Source: Halocafeteria seosinensis | Lineage: Eukaryota > Sar > Bigyra > Bicosoecida | Assembly: GCA_001687465.1 (NCBI GenBank) | Contig: LVLI01000590.1 | Span: 1-41,765 of the forward strand | Length of the DNA: 41,765 nt | Direction of reading: 5' to 3' | Shown here: positions 34,536 through 41,765 of the stretch, one piece after another | How positions within the stretch are numbered: the first letter of the stretch is position 1 | How the letters are laid out: every line of letters starts with the position of its first letter | The notes under the pieces: model-generated | Seen by the model: the letters and a program-made list of their open reading frames with translations, nothing else | Databases searched by the model: none | What the model was told of the DNA's origin: nothing | Program-made: the position numbers and the translations under genes

Positions 34536-37500
34536 ATGACAAACTACAAGGCACTTCTCACGTTCGTGCTTTTGGCCCTTGTCGCCTTAATGATCACGGA
34601 GGCTGATGCGCGATGTTGGTGCGGACAGTACCGTTCCACCTACCGCACATGTAGTTGGCGATTCTGGGGCAGATGCTTTCGGTATCGGTATATCACCAGC
34701 TGCCGTAGCTGTAACCCCGGCTATCATAATCGATATTATAATGCCAACAGTTGCCGTGGGTGCACAGCTGGAAATTATTCATCAAGGTCTCGTTCGTGTA
34801 GTTGTTACACATGTAATCATGGTCGGTATTCTTCTGGAAGAGCTAACAGAGCTTGCAGCACCTGCAACGCTGGTAGGTACGCAAACAGCATTAGTCGGGC
34901 CACTGGCTGTCGATCATGCCCCGCTGGGAAATTCAGCACGTCTTCAAGAGCATGGAATGTTAACACTTGCCGATGGTGCGGATCAGGGTACGCCTCCAAC
35001 GCTGGTTCACGGGGTTGTTATGCCTGCGGATGGGGTACCTACGCATCAGGAAATGGTAACAGTCATTGCAGGGGCTGTCCGGCCGGCAGGGCTCATTCAA
35101 GAAACAGACAGACGAGTTGCCCCACCTGTAATGCAGGATATTATGCCAGCGGGACAGGTAACCGCTCCTGTCGCGCGTGTACTAACGGAAAGTATGCTCC
35201 ATCTCGGGGAACTGGGGATTGTCTGTGGTGTAAATATGGACAGTATTCGGGATATGCTGCCCGATACTGTAGCAGCTGTCCTTCTGGACAGTATCTAAAT
35301 GGGCGAGGGTCAAGCATTAGGAGCTGCAGAGTCTGCTCATCAGGATACTACCAGCAATCTGCAGGGCAACGCAGTTGCAGGGCATGCCCTTCGGGGAGAT
35401 ATAATCCATATTCTAGACAGCGAAACGTTAATGCATGCAGATTGTGTCCTAGTGGAAAGTATTATCCTTCTGGTGGTGCCCGATCGATCAATTCGTGCCG
35501 GTGGTGTCCAGCTGGTTACTATGCCTCCTTAGGGGGTCAATCTGCGTGTGCATCGTGCCCTGCTGGACAGTACCAAAACTTCCATGGATCTCGAGGCTGC
35601 TCAGTGTGTACGGCTGGAAAATTCAACCCATATGGAGGACAGTCCTACTGCCGCACATGCCGGGCGGGTTACTCATCAGCAAATAATGCCCGCGGTTGCT
35701 TCAAATGTCCTGAAGGGCAGTATAGTGACCGATCCGGGTCTACATGCAGGCATTGCGCAGCCCACAGGTTTTCAATCCCTGGTTCAAGCAGCTGCAGCTT
35801 ATGCTCACAGCAGCCTGCGATTAGAAGAATGAATACTAACAGTAACAACAAGCCCGTGAAGCCGGCGCTACTGCAATGCCCCCGATTTTGTACAGGAAAC
35901 ACCTTCATGTACAACTTCGGTGACTGCAGATCCTGCCCGTTAGGCACAAAACCACGGTCTAACCGTCTTGGTTGTCTTCGTGTCAAGAATGGTTGCCCCG
36001 CGGGGCGGTACACATACAGGAAAGAAAGCGGAATCATAGAGCTTTGGGAATGCCGAAGCTGTCCGACAGGACAGACGAGTAGAATTGGAGCGACTTCAAG
36101 AAGTGACTGCTACGCTGATAGTTGTGCTGCAGGTTTCTACAAGTCTGGTAGCACTTGCGTAACTTGTCCCTCGGGGACGTACCAAACTAGCACGCATACT
36201 GGAACGAAATGCAGCTACTCATGTCCAAAGGGGAGGTACGGTGCGGGTCGTGGTAAGACTAGCCTGTCAACCGCGTGCATCATGTGTCCCGGTGGGAAGT
36301 ACAATCCCGACGAAGGTAGTTCTGCATCAGCAGCGTGCAAGACTTGCTCTAGCGGATACTACTCTTCCTCTGGAAGTGGAGCGTGCGCTCAGTGTCCTAC
36401 AAACCAGGTTCAACCAAGTAGCGGCAGTTCATCTTGTCTAAGTTGCCCATCTGGGACTGTTAGCAACAGTGCCAAGATTCGGTGTGAAGTTCGGTCGTGC
36501 TCCAAAGGGTACTACTTGAGAGTGATTGGTCATGTTGAAAAGTGCGAACGTTGCCTCCCGGGCCAGTATAAACCAAGTGCCGGGAAGGCGAGTTCTTGTG
36601 TCACTTGTCCTGGAAACTCGGATTCAACATTTGCGTCGAGTACCTGTCGATGCAAAGCCGGTTTTAGGCAAAACAGCTGGAGGCTCCTGTTCGAAGAAGG
36701 GGAAACTAGCCCTATCCGCCGAATGCTTGATGGCCATGATGGGGCAGGCGAATCCCGTACCTTGCCATCAATGGAGGTCACAAGCATGTTGGATGAACAT
36801 TGCCGAGGAGGATCCGGAGTAGCTTGTCATGCTGATCAGGCTATTAAAAACCTATCGCTACCTGTCTTCCCGTATCACATTGAGGGTAACCAGACGTTTG
36901 CTGTTCCACACTCCCTTCATCGCAATTTGAGTCCGAAGAACTTCCGGGGATTACTCCCAGGCTGCAGCAGTTGCCCCTCAGGAACCGTCCAGCCAAGCAC
37001 CGGGAAGACTTCATGCTTAGGGTGTCCTCCGGGCTCGAAGCCGAACTCTGCCAGAACGTTTTGTAGTCTTGAAAGCAATTGCGGCAAGGGACAGCGGTAC
37101 AATACAGGTAGCTACTATGAAGAGTGCGTTTCCTGCGCTGCCGGTAAATTTCAAAGTAGCGCAAGTCATCGTCAAACGCAGTGCACTGAGTGTCCCGCAG
37201 GCAGAGAATCGGCTACAGCAAGCGCTACCTGTATTCCTGAAAGATGCGCAGCAGGAACGCGCTACGATAGTGGAACGAACGATTGTGTGTCATGCCCTAG
37301 CGGACAAATCAAAGCCAGTATCCATGCGCGCGACACAGCCTGCACAGTCTGCTCTGTCGGCAAGTGGAGCAACGCTGGCAAAACAGAGTGCACTTCGTGT
37401 CCAGCAGGCAAGAAACGCGGCAGTGGAGACAACGGCTGTACAGCTTGTGGATCTGGATTTTTCTCAAACAGTGGCTCTTCGAGCTGTAGCGCCTGTGGGA

Positions 37501-40500
37501 TCGGGTTGTATGGAAGCGGGAATGATAGAAGCAGTGAAGCGTCGGCATGCACACGATGTGCCGCTGGAAAAGTTAATCCTAAGGAAGGGCAAAGTGGTGA
37601 AGGATCATGTAGTCCATGTCCTGCTGGCACATGGAGCGATACCAACAACAGACAATGTGTTTCATGCGCAGCTGGAAAATATCAGACCTCGACTGGTTGC
37701 AAGGCATGCGCGTCGGGAACATGGTCCAACAGCGACGCTACCTCTTGCACACGTTGTCGAGCTGGAAAGTATGGACGTGGATCCGGGAAGACTAGTGAAA
37801 ATGATGGCTGTGCAGCTTGTCCAGCCGGAAGAGCCTCGGCATCTAGCGGAGCCACCTCAACCGACTCGTGTACAAAGTGTGGGACGGGAAAGTGGAGTAA
37901 CAGCGATAACACCAAATGTACTGCCTGTACACCTGGACGATTCTCGTCTGAAGACACTCAAGGATGCCAACAGTGCCCTACTGGAAAGTATTCAACTTCT
38001 TCGGGAGCCTCGACATGTGCTGTCTGTGGTGCTGGCAAGTATGGAACCGGTGCAGGGAAAACTACTGAAACCGATGCCTGTACTTCATGCCCTCCTGGGT
38101 CTACCAGTCAAGCAGAAGGGGCTACTTCCTCTAGCACATGCTCGTCATGTCCGGTAGGACAGTGGACCTCCGGATCTAGTCGGACCTCCTGTCAGAAGTG
38201 TCCAGCCGGGAAGAAACAAACAGAAGAGGGATGCGTTAGTTGTGGGAAAGGAACATATGCAGGAGCTGGAGAAACCAGTTGTACTCAATGTGTAATTGGA
38301 AAGTACAACCCATCCACAGAATCAACATCAGGAAGTAGCTGTCGGTCTTGTCCAGCCGGAACAAAAGGATCCAAGACGGGTGCAACGTCGGAGAATGATT
38401 GCCAAGCTTGTCCGTCCGGATGGTGGAGTGATCATGCTAACACACGATGCATCGCGTGCAGCCGTGGACAATATCAGACTTCTTCTGGATGCCAACAGTG
38501 TGGAAAGGGAACGTACAACGACAATTTTGCTTCCACGAGTTGCAAGACTTGTCCAGCAGGGACTAGTTCATCTGCCCTTGGCGCTACTTCAGATAGTACT
38601 TGTGCACCTTGCCCTGCAGGTCAATGGGCCGATGCCGGTAGCAGTGACTGCAAACCTTGCAGCACTGGACAGTATAGAAGTTCGAATATGAACGGTGGTT
38701 GCGCAGCGTGCTCCAAAGGCCGATATGCTGACACTCCTGGATCTTCCACTTGTAAGGCTTGTTCGAAAGGTAAGGTGGGTACCGAAGAGGGGGCAACTTC
38801 CTCCTCTAGCTGCTCTGTGTGCAGCGCGGGAACTATCGCCGAGTCTGAGGGTTTAACAAGCTGCAGTGCTTGCTCAGCTGGTACATTTCAGGGGCAGACG
38901 GGGGCATCTAGTTGTAGTTCGTGCTCGGCCGGTTACTATTCCTCTTCTCCCGGTAGTACGAGTTGCGTCGCCTGCGAGTCCGGAACGATATCCAACAGCG
39001 ATGGAGCAACCCAGTGCACGGAATGTCCCGCTGGAACTGCCCAAGGAGCAACAGCACAAACGGTTTGCAGTGTTTGCTCTGCTGGCTTTTATTCTTCCTC
39101 AGCAGGGAGTAACGAATGTGTTGCCTGTTCTGCCGGAAGGATTTCGACTACTGAAGGGAAAACAACGTGCGAGGAGTGTCCCGCTGGCAAAGCGCAGGAC
39201 AAGGAAGGCCAATCAAGCTGTCCCAATTGCGCCGCTGGGCTCTATACGGCCAACGCAGGAAGCGCTTCCTGTCGTGCATGTGATGCAGGGACCTTCAGTG
39301 CTTCGTCGGGAGAGACTAAATGTGAAGCTTGTCCGGCGGGAACTGCCCAACGTCAAACTGGCCAGTCCAGTTGCTCCTCTTGTTCTGCTGGTTTCTATGC
39401 TGGAACAGCCGGTAGCACAGCTTGTGTGGCTTGCGCAGCAGGAACTGTAGCGGGTAGTAGCAAGTCCAGTTCATGCACACAGTGCCCAGCAGGTACTGCT
39501 CAAGAAAGTGAGGGCCAATCGATGTGTACAACCTGTTCCGCTGGCCGATACACCTCTTCGATGGGGAGTACGGAGTGCAAAGAGTGCTCAGCGGGCAAAA
39601 TCTCTGCAACGGATGGTGCAAGTGGTTGCTCTGATTGTGAATTGGGTACCTCTCAAGACAAAAAGGGACAAGCAAGCTGCAATGTCTGTTCCCCCGGTTA
39701 TTACGCGGCTAGTCTGGGGAGTTCCAGTTGTTCGGCTTGTGAGGCCGGGAGTATCTCGTCAAGTCAAGGCCAATCCCAGTGCACCGAGTGCCCTGCAGGA
39801 ACATTCCAGAGCCAAGAAGCTCAATCGAGTTGTCGGCTTTGTTCCGCTGGATTCTACGGCTCCGACTCGGGGTTACAGCAATGCTTCCAGTGTGCCCCCG
39901 GGAAAGTGGCTCCCTCTGAGGGACAAGTAGAATGCGACGAGTGCTCAGCGGGCACCTTCTCTAGTTCAACTACGGTTTGCGCAGATTGCCCTGTGGGATA
40001 CGCCGTAGCTGAGAGCGGTCAAGCAAGTTGCAGCATTTGTAAGCCTGGGACTATTGCTGCCTCTAAGAAACAGGAGCATTGTGCCCCATGCGCGGCTGGG
40101 TTCTTCCAAGAAAATAGTGGCCACGGAGAATGTGTGGCTTGTTCCATTGGTCTGTACGGATCATCAAGTGGATTATCCTCTTGCGAGGGTTGCAATGCTG
40201 GAAAATTTGCTCACAGATCCGAGTCCACCAGTTGTTCTAAATGTCCTGCTGGAACGCGCAACAGTGGGTACGATAAGGATACTTTAACGGTTCTGGAAGA
40301 AGCGGAGGATAATTTCGTCAGCTACTATGACGTGTTCACATATGGTGACCTGGAACTGAGTTCCTTCAGACCTCCCTTGCGCGTCTATGGAGATAACAAA
40401 GACGCGAGTTTCGAAATGGTTCCCCTCACCGATCGCCGGCGACTACGAAGCGACGCGCGGCAGCTATTTGGATTTACAAACGATGATGACAAAGACAGTC

Positions 40501-41765
40501 CAGAGGAATACGTTAAACTACCGACACATGTGGACTACAACTTCAACGGGGCCGGTTGTGTGATGTGCCTTCCAGGGAAGTACTCTGCTAGTGAAGGAGG
40601 GTCTACCTGTCAGAAGTGTCAACCTGGAACATACCAACCGGGAATGGGTCATGACTCATGTCTGTCCTGTAAGGCGGGGTACTTTTCCGACACCGAAGGA
40701 GTTGCTGCATGCAAAGCATGTCCCGCAGGGAAGATGCAAAGTGAGGCCGGGAAAACTACGTGCATCGACTGTAGCGAAGGAACGTTCTCGGGAAGTGAGG
40801 GTAGTTCTCTCTGTGAGAACTGCAAAGCAGGGAAATTTGCATCTCAAAAGGGTGCATCCCAATGCACCTTATGCAGTAGTGGCAAATTCCAAGATATTAT
40901 TCGTCAGTCATCCTGCAAAGAATGCCCGAAAGGCACTTCTCAAGGTCAGCAAGGACAAAGCAGTTGCAATCAATGCGAACCAGGAACTGCACAACCATCT
41001 GAAGGGCAAATCCAATGCATCGAGTGTGATGCTGGAAAGGTTCAGCCGGGCGTCGGTAAGCTAGTATGTGTAGACTGTACACAAGGACGGTTCATGGACA
41101 CGCGTGGACAAGTAGAGTGCCAGGAGTGTGCCAAGGGATATTATGGGCCCAGCACAGGTCTTGAAACTTGCGTCGAAGCGGGGAAAGGACACTATGTGGA
41201 TACTGAGGGTTCCACAACAAGCAACAAGTGTCCTGCAGGGAAGTACGCCTCCTCAACTACCTCTACTAGCAGTGAATGTGATGGAAACTGCTTTGAAGGA
41301 TATTTCTGTAGCGAGGAAGGAAATACCACCCCGAACCCGGAGAAGTGTCCTGCACGACGGTACGGAGAAGCAGGTGAAACAGATCCAGAATGCACTGCCG
41401 ATTGCTCGCCAGGTCATTATTGTCCCGCGGGTACGGGAAAGAGCAACCAATTGCCGTGTGGAGGACCGAGCAAATTTTGTCCGGGAGGCAACGACCTTCC
41501 ACTTGATATTCCCGATGGGAGATACGGAGATATGGAGACCGCAGTCGATGGATCTAGTGACAAATTGACTTCTACTCTTAACTGTCATCCTGGCCACATG
41601 TGCACGGAAGGCCTTGAAATTAAATGCGCATCGGGTCGCTACAATCCAGACCACGGTGCGAGTGAATGTTCATTTAAATGCTCTGCTGGTTGGTTTTGCC
41701 CAGAAGGTTCTGTGAGTGATAAGGGAGAATCGTGTGGAAGCGGAGATCATCCCGCGAAATTCTAC
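34536..41765 (+). CDS. Giant secreted cysteine-rich GCC2/GCC3-type repeat protein (3' end outside window)
   Basis: One frame stays open for 2410 codons from the ATG at 34536 to the window edge with no intron needed, unlike every other gene here. Residues 1-25 are a classic signal peptide (TNYKALLTFVLLALVALMI, cut after EADA). Then come about 130 modules of about 17 residues, C-x2-C-x-[AP]-G-x-[YFI] (GCC2/GCC3, ephrin-receptor-like). Modules at residues 26-430 are Arg/Tyr-rich (CRSCPAGKF). Later ones are Ser/Gly/Gln-rich, and between 38931 and about 39840 they fall into a 51-residue triplet. Two Cys-poor inserts lie at about 710-800 and 1909-2008, the second acidic with EEAEDNFVSYYDVF. The C-terminal part in view (from about 2190) has longer modules such as CPAGTG and CSPGHYC. 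Likely an extracellular or surface scaffold. If ATG 34521 were used, five residues are added. No membrane anchor is in view. Confidence 0.85.
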   Translation, partial: MTNYKALLTFVLLALVALMITEADARCWCGQYRSTYRTCSWRFWGRCFRYRYITSCRSCNPGYHNRYYNANSCRGCTAGNYSSRSRSCSCYTCNHGRYSSGRANRACSTCNAGRYANSISRATGCRSCPAGKFSTSSRAWNVNTCRWCGSGYASNAGSRGCYACGWGTYASGNGNSHCRGCPAGRAHSRNRQTSCPTCNAGYYASGTGNRSCRACTNGKYAPSRGTGDCLWCKYGQYSGYAARYCSSCPSGQYLNGRGSSIRSCRVCSSGYYQQSAGQRSCRACPSGRYNPYSRQRNVNACRLCPSGKYYPSGGARSINSCRWCPAGYYASLGGQSACASCPAGQYQNFHGSRGCSVCTAGKFNPYGGQSYCRTCRAGYSSANNARGCFKCPEGQYSDRSGSTCRHCAAHRFSIPGSSSCSLCSQQPAIRRMNTNSNNKPVKPALLQCPRFCTGNTFMYNFGDCRSCPLGTKPRSNRLGCLRVKNGCPAGRYTYRKESGIIELWECRSCPTGQTSRIGATSRSDCYADSCAAGFYKSGSTCVTCPSGTYQTSTHTGTKCSYSCPKGRYGAGRGKTSLSTACIMCPGGKYNPDEGSSASAACKTCSSGYYSSSGSGACAQCPTNQVQPSSGSSSCLSCPSGTVSNSAKIRCEVRSCSKGYYLRVIGHVEKCERCLPGQYKPSAGKASSCVTCPGNSDSTFASSTCRCKAGFRQNSWRLLFEEGETSPIRRMLDGHDGAGESRTLPSMEVTSMLDEHCRGGSGVACHADQAIKNLSLPVFPYHIEGNQTFAVPHSLHRNLSPKNFRGLLPGCSSCPSGTVQPSTGKTSCLGCPPGSKPNSARTFCSLESNCGKGQRYNTGSYYEECVSCAAGKFQSSASHRQTQCTECPAGRESATASATCIPERCAAGTRYDSGTNDCVSCPSGQIKASIHARDTACTVCSVGKWSNAGKTECTSCPAGKKRGSGDNGCTACGSGFFSNSGSSSCSACGIGLYGSGNDRSSEASACTRCAAGKVNPKEGQSGEGSCSPCPAGTWSDTNNRQCVSCAAGKYQTSTGCKACASGTWSNSDATSCTRCRAGKYGRGSGKTSENDGCAACPAGRASASSGATSTDSCTKCGTGKWSNSDNTKCTACTPGRFSSEDTQGCQQCPTGKYSTSSGASTCAVCGAGKYGTGAGKTTETDACTSCPPGSTSQAEGATSSSTCSSCPVGQWTSGSSRTSCQKCPAGKKQTEEGCVSCGKGTYAGAGETSCTQCVIGKYNPSTESTSGSSCRSCPAGTKGSKTGATSENDCQACPSGWWSDHANTRCIACSRGQYQTSSGCQQCGKGTYNDNFASTSCKTCPAGTSSSALGATSDSTCAPCPAGQWADAGSSDCKPCSTGQYRSSNMNGGCAACSKGRYADTPGSSTCKACSKGKVGTEEGATSSSSCSVCSAGTIAESEGLTSCSACSAGTFQGQTGASSCSSCSAGYYSSSPGSTSCVACESGTISNSDGATQCTECPAGTAQGATAQTVCSVCSAGFYSSSAGSNECVACSAGRISTTEGKTTCEECPAGKAQDKEGQSSCPNCAAGLYTANAGSASCRACDAGTFSASSGETKCEACPAGTAQRQTGQSSCSSCSAGFYAGTAGSTACVACAAGTVAGSSKSSSCTQCPAGTAQESEGQSMCTTCSAGRYTSSMGSTECKECSAGKISATDGASGCSDCELGTSQDKKGQASCNVCSPGYYAASLGSSSCSACEAGSISSSQGQSQCTECPAGTFQSQEAQSSCRLCSAGFYGSDSGLQQCFQCAPGKVAPSEGQVECDECSAGTFSSSTTVCADCPVGYAVAESGQASCSICKPGTIAASKKQEHCAPCAAGFFQENSGHGECVACSIGLYGSSSGLSSCEGCNAGKFAHRSESTSCSKCPAGTRNSGYDKDTLTVLEEAEDNFVSYYDVFTYGDLELSSFRPPLRVYGDNKDASFEMVPLTDRRRLRSDARQLFGFTNDDDKDSPEEYVKLPTHVDYNFNGAGCVMCLPGKYSASEGGSTCQKCQPGTYQPGMGHDSCLSCKAGYFSDTEGVAACKACPAGKMQSEAGKTTCIDCSEGTFSGSEGSSLCENCKAGKFASQKGASQCTLCSSGKFQDIIRQSSCKECPKGTSQGQQGQSSCNQCEPGTAQPSEGQIQCIECDAGKVQPGVGKLVCVDCTQGRFMDTRGQVECQECAKGYYGPSTGLETCVEAGKGHYVDTEGSTTSNKCPAGKYASSTTSTSSECDGNCFEGYFCSEEGNTTPNPEKCPARRYGEAGETDPECTADCSPGHYCPAGTGKSNQLPCGGPSKFCPGGNDLPLDIPDGRYGDMETAVDGSSDKLTSTLNCHPGHMCTEGLEIKCASGRYNPDHGASECSFKCSAGWFCPEGSVSDKGESCGSGDHPAKFY
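38931..39842 (+). repeat. 153-bp (51-residue) higher-order repeat within the GCC gene
   Basis: Three successive 17-residue modules form a larger unit: G-[YF]-Y-x3-x-G-S-x2-C, then CxxC-x-AG-[TRS]-I, then ECPAGTAQ-x4-GQSSC. The starts at 38931 and 39084 are exactly 153 bp apart, and about six triplets follow in register before it decays near 39842. The pattern implies growth by in-frame duplication of a 153-bp unit. Confidence 0.75.

Noticed and set aside
34606-35298. 230-codon frame near the start of the GCC gene
   Set aside because: Same repeat-driven shadow; the true frame begins at 34536 with a signal peptide and the CxxC modules.
35669-36037. Antisense 122-codon frame over the GCC gene
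   Set aside because: Antisense shadow of the repeat array with no domain and no start context.
37069-38157. 362-codon plus-strand open frame inside the GCC gene
   Set aside because: It is the +1 shadow of the cysteine-repeat frame: modules of exactly 51 bp keep the same codons in register, so a stop-free offset frame follows automatically. Its protein has no domain.

Overview
This is a gene-dense window from a eukaryotic nuclear genome. Nearly every gene is split by short GT-AG introns (45-87 nt, mostly 58-85), placed here by reading frames, splice motifs and protein-family fit. The content points to a flagellated or ciliated microbial eukaryote (protist or alga): a CFAP96-like ciliary protein, a Hippo/MST-type kinase, an ER alpha-mannosidase and cytosolic PNGase, an extended-synaptotagmin-like tether, complex I and RNA polymerase I/III subunits, and a bacterial-type YqgF resolvase. 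The exact lineage cannot be fixed from sequence alone. I saw no tRNA, rRNA or CRISPR array.

Layout. Positions 1-1855 are a scrap-yard of retroelement remnants: a truncated RNase H, a reverse-transcriptase piece with a YLDD box, a large palindrome, a 149-bp direct repeat and a dispersed 46-bp motif. From 2311 to 33834 lie 16 genes with very short spacers: rhomboid-like protein (+), mitochondrial-carrier-like protein (+), DAGL-type lipase (-), PNGase (-), cyclin L (+), GH47 mannosidase (-), double USP protein (-), YqgF-type protein (-), an unrecognised protein (+), E-Syt-like protein (-), RPC19 (-), NDUFS6 (+), RING protein (-), MST kinase (+), CFAP96-like protein (-) and a small Alba-like protein (-). 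From 34536 to the window end one uninterrupted frame of 2410 codons encodes the N-terminal part of a giant secreted cysteine-rich protein built of 17-residue CxxC modules (GCC2/GCC3 or ephrin-receptor-like).

Arrangement. Most neighbours are convergent with very short spacers (41, 55, 68 and 142 bp; one pair shares a CTAG as both stop codons) or divergent with short shared promoters (20 bp between the PNGase and cyclin L start codons). PNGase and the GH47 mannosidase, both acting in N-glycoprotein quality control, lie on either side of cyclin L. The RING protein ends in a peptide that looks like the Hub1/UBL5-binding HIND motif of splicing factors. With the HIND peptide and the giant modular protein, these are the parts most worth follow-up.
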